Positions 31,927 to 46,300 of a DNA stretch of 64,000 nucleotides are shown here, one piece after another. Each line of letters opens with the position of its first letter. The stretch's first letter is position 1. Both the position numbers and the translations under genes were made by a program. Source of the DNA: Onchocerca volvulus (taxonomy: Eukaryota > Nematoda > Chromadorea > Rhabditida > Onchocercidae); NCBI GenBank assembly GCA_000499405.2, contig HG738137.1:21290603-21354602 (forward strand). The letters are read 5' to 3'. The notes under the pieces were generated by a model, which was given only the letters and a program-made list of their open reading frames with translations, did no database searches and was not told where the DNA came from.

Positions 31927-33607
31927 TTAAACTCCAGAACTAATGTAGGAGTTCTCGTTGCGTGCCATCAGATATCTTGAAGCACGAGGATTGAATATCT
32001 TTTCGCCTCGATGTCCATACATATGATATGCTAACATACTGCAAGTTATCAAAAAATTAAGTAAAACTAGCAAGCAATTAATTCTAGAAACGCAAAGTAA
32101 GCTGTACTTTAAGCTATACTTTTTAAGCTGTACTTTTTTTACTCAGCTGATTTATGTCCATTTTGTTTTCTAATTACATCGAAAAGAATCTTTCTTAGTC
32201 TTCATGATTATGATTTTTTTTAATATGGATATACGCAGTCACCGCTTCGCTAATATAAGCAATACGTTCTAAACTAAAATAACAATAAAGATGTTTGTAG
32301 ATAACTTGCTCACAAAGACATGTAATAAGCTGAAATTTTACCGACTATTTGGATAGCTTTTCGAGCAGTATTGACAAATGTATGGATTAAGGCGCACATC
32401 AGAATAAACTTTCAATGGATGCTTTGGTTCAAATCCTTTCTCGATGAATTCTGGAACAGGGAAATCATTTTCTGGTATAAGTGGACCAGATTTTGCAACA
32501 ATGGGTGCCGTTGCATTGATCGATTCTTCATCCTCTTCACCTGGATGTTTGTGGTAAAGCAAATCGGTGTAAGAATGGAATGTTCTGCCACATTCACACT
32601 TGTAACCTTTCAAATCTGCAACAATAAAATTGAAATCGGTAGGTATTAAAATTTAAATAAAAATGGGAAGATTTTGAAAGAAACCCATAAAGAAATTTTC
32701 CTAAACTAATTCTTTTTCTTACGCTCTTTCGTTTTCAAATTAAAAAGAAATTTAATCAATGGAAATTTGACTCAAGCTTTTTTCTAATCTTATCTCCCTC
32801 AGCATTTTTTTGTATAAGAAGTACATTTCGATGAATTGCGAATAAACATTTACCAGTATGTTGTTTAGCGTGGTATTCCAACTCACACATATAATGAAAC
32901 GATTCTGAACAACGATTGCATTTATAAGGCTAAAATAATAATAATTTAAAACATATCAAAGATCCAGAATTACAAAAATATCCAAACAAGTTACGAAAGA
33001 AAATAACAAAATTTTCAAGATAACAAACTTCATCAATATTGTGTACTCGTTCATGAGCCCGCAACGTTGTTAGATAATTGTAAGTAAGTCCACAGAAACG
33101 ACACTTGTAGAAAATGAAATCATTTTCGCTTTTTCTTACGATTTCCACAGGATTTTCTTCTGTTGGTATTGCTGAACTAGCCTTTGTCGTTGAAGTTGGT
33201 AATTCTAAAAGCTGTTCTTCCGAATTTTTTGAAAAAATTCGCTCTAGAGATGTCGGGAAATCCTTAGTTTCCTGTTGTTCATGAACAGATTTTTCGGTGA
33301 ACTGTTTTTCAGATACTGATCCATCTATTTCATTGTCAACTTGTTTTATTTGCTTTACTGCTAATGGAACAGAAGCCAAGTCTGTGTGTGGTATTTCAGT
33401 TTGCGAAGTTGCCAAAGTCTCAGGATATGTTGGATGTACGGAAAGCTCAAGAGGAGTATGCGTTTGCAATTCCTGAAAATGAAACTTCTTTCTTAATTCG
33501 AAGATTTCCGGATATTACATATTCAGAGTAAATAAATATATAATTAACTGTACCGTTACAGAACAGTAATCCTCAATATCTTATTCAAATGTCATAAATT
33601 CTAAGAT

Positions 33608-33655
<48 letters not shown>

Positions 33656-36237
33656 CTGGCGATATCATGATAATCAGTGTTGTCGATATTGCTGATAGTA
33701 AATTAACCTCTTTAGGCTCAGAATTTGTACTTCTTTTAAGTTGGTAATTTGATATTATTCCCTAAAACTGAATGGTTAAATCGCTGAAGTTGAATTCTCA
33801 TAACTTCATAGCTTATAAATAACTCATGATCTCGATAGCAAATCGCAGTTCTATTTGCTGAGTTGGATGAAGGAATTAGAAAAATAAGTGTAGGAATTAA
33901 TTTCTAATGAAATTAATTTTTTAATAATTCCGAGTTTTGCAAGTTACAAAAGAATTCTGTTTCCAAAACTGATTTAAAATTCTCACATACTGATGCCAGT
34001 TAATTATAAAAACTTAATGTTGGAAAATGTGGGATAGAAAGATGAAATAAATGAGATGAATAAAAGAAATAAAAAAAAAAGAGATAAAATCCAACTATCA
34101 ATTCTAAGAAATAAATAAAAGAAATACATAGCTACCAATTTTAATTCAGAAAGAAGAAGAAAAGAAGAAAAAGAAGAAATATAAGAAGAAAAGAAATACG
34201 AGAGATAGTGTGCAGCTATGAAAACATTTTTAAAAATGCATTTCAGAAATATATGAAATGATCTTATTTTTGTTTAAATTAAGTGCATAAGTAGCAACCC
34301 ATAGAAAAGTTACCATTCCCCAAGTGGCTGAATATTTTGATATTTTGGCACCCCATATTAAAGTTTGTCTGATCAAGCGGCGATCCGATCGATTTCCATA
34401 ACATTCAGTTATTGAATGGAAGTAATATATACATGATGATGTGATTCAAAAAAATGAAGAAATATCCTTATTGAGAAGCTATATAATACTAAAGTTTTGT
34501 AAAAATATATTTCTGAAAAAAATTTTGTCGTCTGATTAGAAAAAACTAAATAATGGTAGCAAGTTTAGGCCATTGAAGTAATACATCTCTTGTAAAAGTT
34601 AAAATTATGTATTTTTTCATTTTTTCCGTAAGATAATATATTTTTTTCCTGTATAAATGAGACAAAGGATTCAAAACGAAAATTTTCATACTACCAATTT
34701 CCAAAAGGATGGTATACCTACATTTTGAAAATGATTTTTCAGAGCCATAAACAAGTTTCTCAAGTATATAAGTGCTTGAACATCGTGTTGAAAAAAAAAA
34801 AAGTGGCTTGCAGGCACACAACTTTGATTGTATATGTTAACCTGTATGCTAATTTTAGTTTAAAAAGTCTTGCAATTGCGCAAACATCCTCCACTCTCAT
34901 TTACTATCTTTCATATTTCAAGTTTTTTAACTTATCAATTTTGTTGAACTTTACTTGGTTCGACTTTTGTAAATCCAGACTTTTTCTACAAGATTTCCCT
35001 TACAAATTCAATAAGCAAATCTCAACAAAAGATAACTACGAAAAGAGCAGACAATAGCAGTTCAGGTAAAATAATAAAAATAAGAATCGAGAAAAACTAG
35101 CTAAAAACTAGTCACAAGTATAAAAACAGTTTCTATGCATATATTGCTATGCAGTAAAAAGATAGCAGTATTTATGTATATAATTTTCAATCAATTGTCT
35201 GCTGTCGATTCCGTTCCTTTCAGTTCAATTTGTATTGTTGTTTCGGCTACCTGCTAAAAAAATGCGAACACCTTAGATTAATCTTTTAACATTACACAAA
35301 AGTGACTAATACTAAATTGAAAATTGATCGAAAAATGAAATGAACACATAGTTAAAGCCAAAGTTATTGCACGAAATAAAAGCATTAAGAAAGCACATCA
35401 AAACTAAAGAAAGACTTCATCTCGTTAACTACTCAACTCATTTTGAAGCATACATTTAGAATTATAGGAATTAAGTAGACGTAATTATTTTATAACATTG
35501 ATCAATCAATAATGCTGCATCGATAAATCCTGGGTTCGATTATTGGGATAGAAAGAATTCTGCAAGTAAAAATGAATAAAAACTAGGAAGAATACCGAAC
35601 ATTTATCAACAATCACTGAATAAATAACAGAGATAACTGACAATTGAGATAATTGCTAACAAAGTGGATTTTTTAAAGAAATGTAAGCAGTACAACGATC
35701 AGAGTGAAGTTGTACAATGAGTATAAGATAAAAAAAAAAAATGATAAGGAAGTGAATGAAAATAGGCACTACTTATATATCCTTGCTTTGCAATCTTACG
35801 GGAATTATTATAATTTTCATTCATTTAATTCACCTGACAGGTATAAGACAGCAGAACTAACCTCATTATTGCTATCTGCTTTTGGAGTCGCAGAAGATAC
35901 GGAAGCACTTATAGGTGTCTAAAAGATTTATTTCAAATATTAATCAATCTTTCAAATGAAAAATTTCATTTTCGAAAAATTCACTGCTGATGTTATGAGA
36001 AAGCCAAGATTTAGTGCCTATTCATGAATTTTGAGACCATACAAATCAAAAATCGGAGAAAAAAATATTGAATCTGAGACCACTGCGAATTTTCTTCTGG
36101 GCAAACTTGCTCATTTCAGAGTAATGCACATCATTTCTATCTTCACTAGTGATAACTTTCATCCTTTGAGCAAATAAGTAAATGAATTCAATAGATACCT
36201 GTTGTTCGGGGGGAGATTGTGCCGCTGATTCATCCAT
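31927..36237 (-). CDS. C2H2 zinc-finger protein, four fingers
   Basis: Probable nuclear DNA-binding protein; no orthologue recognised. Exons: 36237-36199, 35918-35862, 33472-33029, 32929-32854, 32615-32342, 32038-31927; total 1002 bases, 333 residues, all in phase. The N-terminal half (to about 155) is Ser/Thr/Glu/Pro-rich and probably disordered. Four C2H2 fingers follow: YKCRFCGLTYNYLTTLRAHE...H; YKCNRCSESFHYMCELEYHA...H; YKCECGRTFHSYTDLLYHKH, with only one residue between its Cys pair; and YICQYCSKSYPNSRMLAYHM...H, which is split across the last intron and rejoins exactly. The start follows GTTGATAAG|CA. A possible alternative last exon at 35253-35192 would give a finger-less short protein (see findings). 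The 2.4 kb intron 2 holds an AT repeat and purine-rich tract. Confidence 0.85.
33609..33655. repeat. (AT)n microsatellite in zinc-finger gene intron
   Basis: About 36 bases of uninterrupted AT, then GTATATATAC. Lies in the intron between 35862 and 33472. Confidence 0.9.
34140..34200. repeat. Purine-rich AAG/AAAG tract
   Basis: Irregular AGAAG, AAAGAAG and AAATAAG units on the plus strand (polypyrimidine on the transcribed strand), in the same intron. Confidence 0.7.
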
Positions 36238-37355
36238 TGCTTATCAACTGATTAATGTTTCGAATTCATACATCTAAAGCTCGTATTCAAGAAAGCAGTG
36301 CTCATAGCAAACGACTGATATAAACAACGGCAAAGCAGTGACAGTTGTTATATATTACAACATTCCAGAATATAAGTCTAAGCAGCAGCAGACCAGCTCT
36401 TCATCTCTCGACTAGTAGTAATGTAAGTCAATTTTTGCTGGTATATCGAATGTAACTGACTGTGTTTAAAACATTGTGATTCTCGAGACTAGTTATACTA
36501 AATCCAATGATTAAACTTACATCCATTTAGCCATGGAAAGGATTGAGAAAAGAAGTCATCCACGTTTTTTGACCTCTCTGAGATTGCAGCGACAGAAAAG
36601 AAATCGAAATTTTCATGCATGAACAATGGCAGTAATTCCAAACTCCTGGCACTCCTTTTTATAACTACTAATCGACCTATTCAAGAATGTAATGAACAGT
36701 GCAATGCAGAGTTACGTCAATCTAATCTAAAATTTGACTGAGCAGTTCATTGTATAACACAATGAACAAATAAAGACGACGTAATGAATAAACTGCCAGG
36801 ATATCAGTTAAAGCAAGATCGCTCTTAAATACTCTCAATTCCCCCTGCAGTGCACACAATTATGAATAACTGATTTCTTTATAACAGAGGAACCTCTTAA
36901 CCCAATTATGCAATACAATAAGAACACTATCAACAGCAATAATTACAAAGAATTTTGAAATGAACATGCTGCATTTATATTTCCCAAGAAATCTTAATAA
37001 ATGAAACAAAGGAATATAGTTCTATAATAAGTTCCACTTATGTCTACCTCAACATTTCATTTTGAACTCAAAGTAGTTAAATGTGTCTTCCCAATAATAT
37101 TTTGGAGAACTGATTTTTCATTATTTTTCAGAAGTAATACAAATAATTTAGCAATAATTTAGCAAATGATCAATGCAGAATAATACACTTGTAAAAAAAC
37201 AAAAGCACTGCGAACAGCATCTATAAAGAAGTGAAAATTTTTGTGTGCTCACAATAATTAGTGTTGTACAATACATTATTCATGTTATGCAAACCGAACT
37301 TTAATTACTTCGCATTCTCATAACCTATTTAGCTTTCTACACAATAAACATAGAT
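36238..37355. other. Spacer between the zinc-finger gene and dpy-28
   Basis: 1.1 kb, same-strand neighbours. Contains the zinc-finger promoter region and the dpy-28 3' UTR. No gene recognised. Confidence 0.5.
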
Positions 37356-40300
37356 TCAGCGGGCCTTCTTCAACTTCAACGGTGCCTTGCACTTTTTCTG
37401 CAAAAAAGATGTGATTATTTTAAAAAGAAAGATAGAAAAGTATGAATTTACAAATAAAAACACAGACATAACAAACTTATCATACGTTGAAGAAACGATA
37501 ACTTGAACAGAAACTAATATATTAATTTCATGTAGATATTTTCTATTTAATTTCCAATGAATAAGTTGTATTTGAAGCTGCATAACATTACAGGTTTGAG
37601 TCATTTATACTAACTGCCTCCTCCTTATTAATAGTAACGTAACCGATGTTTAAATTATTTTTTATTACAATGAAAATTATATCATTCAAGTAATACTCAT
37701 AAGTCAATTTACAACCTGAATATTGTATACAAAATATACTGAATTATCACTGATTACTGGTAATTACCTTACAAGTAATCAACTAATTTAAAAATAAAAT
37801 ATGAGAGCCTTACTCTATGAATCAGTCCTCGACTAGCGATGCCCTCATGTTCTTGTTTATCATGATGCATTTTAGTCAATGAATCCAAAAAATCATCCAC
37901 TTCTCCCTGTAAATTGATTTTTCCAACCAAGTTAAATGGAAAGTAAATTAATAAAGTATGCATATTTTAAAATATAATTTATAAAAATTTAGAAACAATA
38001 AGAACAGTTTTTAGACCTTAAGTTCTGTGTTTCGTACGGAATACTTCTTGAAGTGAAGAACAGCTGATTGCAAATTCGTAAAAACACATTCTAAAACCAA
38101 CAAATTTGAATAAGTTGGTAGCGATTCAGCCATAAAACGAAACGATTTTTCACTTAGTGGAAGGAACGAAATACAATAAGATAGACATTCCGCCAATCGT
38201 GTGTCAAATAATCCATCCCTGAAAAAATGAAGATAGTCAACTCACATTAGAAAGAAAACCTTAAACATTTATATCTACAAAGTATAGAGAAAATTGGAAA
38301 AAAAAATTTATTTTCCTTACTTATTAATAACTCCCTGCATACGCTGTATTAGTTTTTCAAGTAAGCTATCAGCTTGTTTGTCCTTTTTGATAAATGCTAA
38401 TAACAGTCTGAAAACACATTATTAACACATATAAAACAGCCGACGTAATTTAGAAGATTAAAAATTTATTAGAAAATTACAGAAAGTTATTGTACGTACT
38501 GATTTTCCAAATGATTTGTTATTTAATCGATGAATTTCCTATGAAGCTAAAATTAAGTTTTCCACAATATTGTTTTATATTCTTTGGAATGAAAACTTTT
38601 CAATAACTTACTTCATGATTTTTATAAAATCATCGATAGTTACTGATTCACTAGATGAAAGCCGCGAGATCACATCAGGCATCAAATTATAAAGAATATT
38701 CCCCTGAACTGAATCAATTTGAAGTCTGTTCTAATTTTGTTAGTTTTTTATCGGTATAATTTAAATTTTTTTATAGATTTAGTCAATAAAAATTTTAGAC
38801 TTTACATGAAAAGAGATGAGAATGAATGGAGTTTCACTTCCTCTATTTCTGGCATGATAATCAGCAATTATGCTCAGTGCTTTAGCCATCATGTTGTTTT
38901 AAAAAAAGAATAACGCGTTTACAGCATAGCGCAGCGAAATTTGGAAAAAGATTCAATATTTCAAAGTGTGTGCATTTTATTACTGTCAAATGAAATAAAA
39001 AGACATAAAATCATTTCCTATAGTAATCTGAAAAGGAAATTTTGAAGAAAAATTAGTAATTTCCAAACTAACCTTCTTTGCAAGTTCCGAGAAGAAGAAT
39101 TTTGCAAGTTGTCCAACATTAACATTTTCATCGTTGATACATTGTGCCAGATCGGCAACTGTTCCCCGTACTTTCACCATATCGTTCAACATGAGATAAG
39201 ACAGCACAATAATGGAAGTCTGTCGCACATAATCATCTTTATCATTTATTCTAAAATCGAAAAAACATTACTATCGTAGAACCAGTCCACTACGTAGATA
39301 TAAATAGTGCTTCAAAGTCAGTATTTAAATATTCTGAAATGTTCTGAAATACAAGAAAAAAATTTTTCTAAGATATAAAGTGGCTGACCCATGATACAGA
39401 TGTTCACTGTATTTTTCGATCACATTTGGGAAACGAAAACATAAATCACCAATTGCAATCATTAAATTGCTACGGCATTCTGAACTTGGTGAGTTTTTGA
39501 AATGTTCCAGGAACAATGGCATTAAACGAATACATGTTTTCATACTGCAATGGAAATCGTGTAAAAACATAAAAATATCTTTAACAAATCCTATTTAACA
39601 TATTCGAATTTTTATCAATGATTGGATTTCTCAATCTACTATCAATCTCACGTACAAATATTGAAGAAGATAGCATAATTATTCAAAGATATTGCTTCTG
39701 GTAGACTGTCAATTAATACAAAATTAGGTCGTACTATAACAAACCTCAGAAGCATGAATTTCGATAACGCCAATACTGCAGTTGAACGAAGTTTTTCCGA
39801 ACATGTATTTTTCTTCGATTTTACAATTGCAACTAAAAATTTGCTTAAACGATGCAGTAATGATCCCTTACGTGACACAGCACTTTCACATATTCGTTGT
39901 GCACGCTCCAAAATGCGTTCTTCTTCCGATATTCCTGAAAAAGAAAGGAAAAGTTTATTATTTGTCGATCAAGATCAAACTATAGCAGTAAAAATATGAC
40001 ATCTTTTAAGTGAATTATCGTCACATGAAGCTAATTCTGATAATATTTCATAAAGACAAACGTTGGTTCTATGGGATTGATTGTTAGTATTTAAAATCTA
40101 TATAAGAAATAAGAATGTTAAAACCACAAACCCGTTAAGCCTAAACGATCGCCTTCTTCTTGTTCATTAACTTCGAAAAAACCACGCCTTTCAACTGATT
40201 CAGCTTCCAGTGTTGAAAGCGTTCTGCTCGTTGAAAACTCTTCAACGCAATTTGCTTTTTCCAATTTATTATGATCGATGTCATTCAAAGTTGTTCGAAT

Positions 40301-43300
40301 AACATGCAAAATTTCATTTTTCCTTTTCATCTCAGCCACAAACGATACATCAGTATGAACCAGTGTTTTCAAAGCGATCTCAAAATCTTTTTGTTATCAC
40401 TATATATACGCTGACATTCCATAACAATCTATTTAATGTTTGTTTTTCATTTGTATTTTCTGAATCATTCAACTAATACTTTAACTCCCTCTTTTCTATC
40501 TAAAAACCTCCAACTAACCTGCCCAGCAAAAGCACAAACTCGTTCTGCCACTGTTTCCCAAACCAGAAAGGATTGCTCCTTATCTTTTTCCAATAGTTCC
40601 AATGCATCCTTTTTCATCTTTGACAATTTCTCGTCATCAACAAGATCAACATTCTGTGACCCGATTAGTTCTTCGTCTTCAGTTTCACTACAATCTCCTA
40701 ATCTCTCCTTTCTCACTGCCAGCAGATCTTCAAACTCATCAACATCTGCACTGTTCGGAGGATTTCTAAATACAAAATATATTCTAATTAACGAAGCAAA
40801 TAAACAACTTTCCTTCGCAGGAAAAAGAATGAAAAGACAAACTCAAAGTTAATTGTTTCGATCTGTTTAACTTCTCGTTTTTTCAGAAAAAAGTATGCAA
40901 GGGATCGTTTTGCTTCATGCATTAATCCGCTGGCAATAAGTCGACAACAAAGAGATGGTCTTGCTGCCACATAAAATATTGCGTTTACTGCTTTTTGCAT
41001 CATATTTAACCAATTATATGATGCATTTGCTACATCTGGAAGATTTACATAATAAATTGGCAAACTGCATCTACATATTTCAATTAATTTTAATTCGACA
41101 TGAAATTTACTATGATTTTTAAAATAATTATACTTAAAAAGTAATCCAGCCAAGCACAATATGTAACATCATTCTACAAAGTTTGAAAAAGAAAAAGACT
41201 TACTTTGTACTAATACAGCATGTACACACTGAAGGATTCGGTGTGTTTCAGGAAGACGAAACGGTGGTTCGTAGAGAGTACCAACATCTTTCATGTTTGG
41301 TGTGCTCCCCAACATTGCGATTGCATTAAAAAATTCGGCTGCTAACGCGCCATCATCGTTATCAAAAAAACCCTCACGCTGCGTTAATTCAATGAAAAAA
41401 TTCAGTCTTTCTCGCATAAATTCTTTGTTAGCTCTAAAACGTTCAATCAAAAAATATTTTTAAACCAATCACTGGTCAAAGAATGAAGTATTCTCGCTCA
41501 AATCTTTAGAATTAGAGTATTTCAACAATGAAGTACCTGCATACAATAGAGAAGAGACGCAAAGCTGCAATGCGAGATGCGCCTTGAGTTTCAAAAACTA
41601 CAGCGGAAAGTACATCAAGCAAATCAATATCCCAGCGGTTTTCCCGTGCCATCAAGCAAAGCACCTAGGTAAGATAAATAGTGCGACTGTACATTGCTTT
41701 AAAACTAAAAAGAAACTGAAAAGAATCACATAAATTCTCTCAAAAATGAGCTATTTGAAGACAAAGAATATGAGGACAAAAGTTTTTTTAAAGAAAAAAA
41801 TCCAGTAAAAAGCACATTTTATAATAGTCCTACCTCTTCAACGGACACTCTTTCTTCTTCGCCAATACCAAGAAATATTTTCATAAGATTTTCCGCACTT
41901 TTCCGTGCACTTACGTCGCGATCTCTACATAAAAAAATTTCTACGTAGAACAAGAAATATTTCTTAAAAGATCTGACTTCCATTTGAAGTGATATTAATG
42001 TAGAAGTAGCGCCGATCGCTAACAACTGCATTCACTTTAATTATGCAATTTTTGTTTTACCTGTACTTATTAATTCAAATGATAACTTCATGAAATGTCT
42101 TCTTTTAAGAAGCAATAAAAGATAAGATTTTGTGCGAGCTATTCTTACTTCGGTTTTGTGTTGTTTTTTTGATTGATTCTGTGGTAAATTTTATGCAAGT
42201 ATTTCATTCAAAATAATTGAATGAAAGACCACTTCACCAGAAACTAAGAAGATTTTGAATGAATGAAAGGATGAAACAACAGCTTCAGAAAAATAACTTT
42301 CCGAATTTTCAAAGCGATGGGATATATAATCAGAAAGTATAACAAACTTGTTCGCAGAGATGAATAAATCTCGAGCAGCATTTATGATAATTTCTTTGAC
42401 TGCATTATCTCGCCTCCAAACTACCTTGAACAGTTCTCGAACACTCTTTTCTGAACCACGAATTGCAAACTTATTAGCTTCCACAATAAAATGGATAATC
42501 TCAGTCAATTCATTCGCTTGTCCATACATCACCGATCGTAATGCTAATTTCATGCAGTTTTCAATTTCCAATGAAAACATTAGAGCATTCTAAAAAAAAA
42601 ATACCATTTTGACCAAACATGCTAAAAATAGATGCACGATTTATTTATTCTTGGTGAATTGAATCACTTCAATTCCACCAACTATTAAAGCATCCTTAAC
42701 TATAATTATTCCGGCATTCTTTTCGAATGTAAAAGAAAAAAACTCATTCATTCTTACTTCATGCAATTTGATTTTATTATCCAGTTCTTCCATCGTTTTC
42801 TGATAATCCCCAATACGGTCTTCCAATTCCAGCATTTCTTTATCATCAGCTAACTGCATCTTTTTATGTTCATCTAAACAATGAATTAATTAACAATAGC
42901 AAGAAACTGCAGCGGACAATGGCATTATTTAGAAACTAATTCAAAAAAAAAAAAAAAATCTGTCGAAAAACTATACCGAAATAATACACCTGCAATGATT
43001 CATAACACTCTCGAATGATTTCGTCAGCTGATCCATTCCTAAAGTTTGTATGAAATAAAGGAATTTATAATTTTCCTGTAAACATATAACATCAACGTTT
43101 TATTTACTGTAATCTAACATAGGAAATTATACAAGAAAAAAAAAAAGAAAAAAAAGCGAAAAAAACAAAACAGCAAGAAAAGAAAAACACAAGCCTATTA
43201 ACAGTAGGAAATCTGCCATCAAGAGCTGCTCGAACAAGTACTTCGATAGCCGCACGGCATGTTTCACGACTTTCAAGAGCATGCACAATTTTAGTTACTA

Positions 43301-46300
43301 ATCTGAAAAAATCACAAAGTGGATATCAAGATAAATGAGGAACATTTGAAATTCAAGGAATCAAAAGTAAAACATACTCTTCGAGTGTAACATCATCATC
43401 TATAATGCACTCATCGATTGCGGTCGTGTTGATGCCATCTGTTTCACTGACCACAGCATAAATATTCTCTGTGTCTCCTGTAACAATCCTCAATTATCTA
43501 GAAATTTTGCAAAAAATGGTGTCTATCATGCAAAAAAGAAAAATATTTACATCATTATGTAATCAACATTGTACAAAAAATACCAGCAGCATTTTCATTT
43601 CCATTTTGATCAGTAGCGTTATCTACACTTTCTTCCTCACTAGCTTCCGCATTCCTTTTGCTTAGTCTTTGTTTGACTGCTTTTGTAATCCAGTGAATTA
43701 CATTTTCTTTCATAGATGCCCATTCAACATAAGCTTTTCTGATTCCTTCTTTCTCTGCAAGCAGAACGGATAATTTTAATTTAGAAAAAGTTAGGTGGTT
43801 TAGACAATTCAGAAGGTAAAAAAAAAAAGACGATATTAAAGAGAAGGCAGTGGTAAAGTTGACTGTAAATCTGTTTCATGTATTGAAGGAAATATTTGTT
43901 ATTAGTACAGTCATGTCAGCATCAAAAAGAATACTGTAACCCCCACTTTGATAAAAACTAAAAAATTTCATATTTTTATTCTATTTATTAATAAATTACG
44001 CATCTTTGGACTAGAAAATGTCCCTCGCAAAATTTCTCGATAGGTAAAAAGGATAAATTACAATTTTTTGCAAGTTTTGAAAAACGAATGTAACATATCT
44101 ATCGATTTCTTTTACCTGGATTGGTACTTTTCAGTTCAAATCGTTCTGCCTCAAGATGGCTGATGGCATCCGCCAGATCATCAGCATTTAACTGTAAAAA
44201 TAATCTTTGCAAACAAAAATTTTCATAACTGTAGCTTAAAAATAAATTTTCATTGCTCTCAAGATGAGAAAATGCATCATAAATTTTTTTAACATTCACT
44301 GCCAGAATTATGCAAATCTTTTTTCAAAAGAAAAAAAGTGTAACTCACAGAAGCTCCAAATGGATTATATTCCAAAATGGCACTTAAAAATGTAGCAGCA
44401 CTTCGCCGGACCGACACCGACTTGTCTATTAAACGGCCACCGGCATCACGAATGAGACCACCACTTATAAAAACTATCGGTATTTGTGAAGCACGAGCCA
44501 AACGCGTCCACAATTGCAATGCACGAGAACGTACTACTGCATTCACATCAACTGTATGATCCTTTAATTGATTTGAATCAACGTTGTCGTCAATAATATA
44601 AAAAGAAATGAGAAAATCTTGAAAATTAACAATATGAAATGATGGTGAAAGAAAAAAAAAGAAAAAATATTTTTATTTTAGGATTAAACCTGTAAATGAA
44701 GAAGTAACCGATCGCGTGATCGTCGAAAGTTGCCCTCTGGTAAATTTCCTTTATATACAACTATAACGATTTCAACGAAGGCAGTAAGAACGGCACAGCG
44801 AAGAGTTGCTGGCTGAAAAAATACCATGTTCACTATCTTCAAATTTTATTAGAAACAGATATTACTAAAGTGAAGAGGACGTTACATCATCCGACAGAAA
44901 TGAAGCAATATTGACGATATGTTTATTCAACAGATATGGCTTCTTCTCGGCAAGCGAAACAATGAATAAAGCGAATGGTCGAGTTGACACATCATTACGA
45001 GCAAAATCATTTTTCGATAAGCGACCTGAACCGCATACTTCAAATGTAAGAATGAAAAACTTTCCATTACATCGAAATTCAGAAGTTGGCAGTAACCAAT
45101 TGAACAATTACATTGCCATGACTAATACTAATTTGAAATCTAAAAAAACTTACATTTTAGAAATATGTATTTTTCATATACCATCATTAATGCGAAATAA
45201 TTTAAGAACTACAATATTCACTTAAATGCAAAAGCTGTTATGAAAAATTTATAAATTCACACTCGACTTACTAAGTGCAGAAAGCATTGACTGGAAAAGA
45301 ATGTCCATATCGTCGTAATATGAAACGGATTCGATCGCATCAACAAATGGTGATTGCGTTAACGAGGGAAGTGACAGATAATCGAGACGTTTCATTAAAT
45401 TCACTAATTTGGCACCAATTTCTGGGAAAAAATTAAAGATAAACAAAAATTTCGTTCATGAAACAATTCAATTACTATACCTTCCATCATTATTAGAGCG
45501 GCAAAACATTTTTACTAATAAATCCAGCCACATAATATAACAAATTATTCTTTTTTGACTTTAAGAAAGAGAATTTGAGAAATCACTTTCATTGGATGAA
45601 GAAAACAAATATTTACTAGCAGTTTCGTTGTAGTCAATACAAATAATTTTGAGATAGCCAAATATTGCCTGTAACCATTCACGTCCACTAGCTTTGCTTA
45701 GTTCTGGATTTTCCAAAAATTTGAAAGCCAGATCTTTCGAAATCCTCAAAAAATTGCAAAATTCTGGAGCTTTTAATTAAAAATTCAAGAAAAATCGAAA
45801 ATTGGTACGAAATTCCAGAAACCTGCTTATCATATTCAAACTCTAAATTACATTCTTTGGAACCATTAGAACGATTTAGTAATATGATTTTAAAGAACGT
45901 TGATATAAACTATATTTAATCATTTATATTTACCCTCCATCACAGTTAAAATGCCATAAATAATAATAAACAAATTCTAAACATGACAATTACTTTAAAA
46001 GTTCCGGAGGAACTATAGATGGTTGCCAAAGAAAGCGAATAGCTGTGTTACGTCGTCGCCCCTGAGCATCGATACTATTCATTGAAAACGCACGACGTAA
46101 TAATTTTAAAGTTTTGCCTCGATCGCATGCCCACTGAATCATGTATTGATCGTCTGCTTTATCTGACATTGTTTTACGGCCTTTCTTAGTGCTCGATACT
46201 TCTGATTGTCTAAAATTTATTGAAAAATGAAAAAAATGTAAATATGATTTTGTGATAATTATTAAGATTTTGGGAATTCTAACCAGAAATTTTTTTAAAA

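Noticed and set aside
32371..32649. 92-codon plus-strand ORF
   Set aside because: Antisense to zinc-finger exon 32615-32342, which encodes two fingers that rejoin in phase.
35520..35555. GGGTTCGATTATTGG resembling a tRNA T-arm
   Set aside because: No acceptor, D or anticodon stems can be formed around it.
40436..40852. 138-codon plus-strand ORF
   Set aside because: It is antisense to dpy-28 exons 22-23 and gives a Ser/Thr/Phe-rich translation typical of the complement of acidic coding sequence; the minus strand has clear homology.
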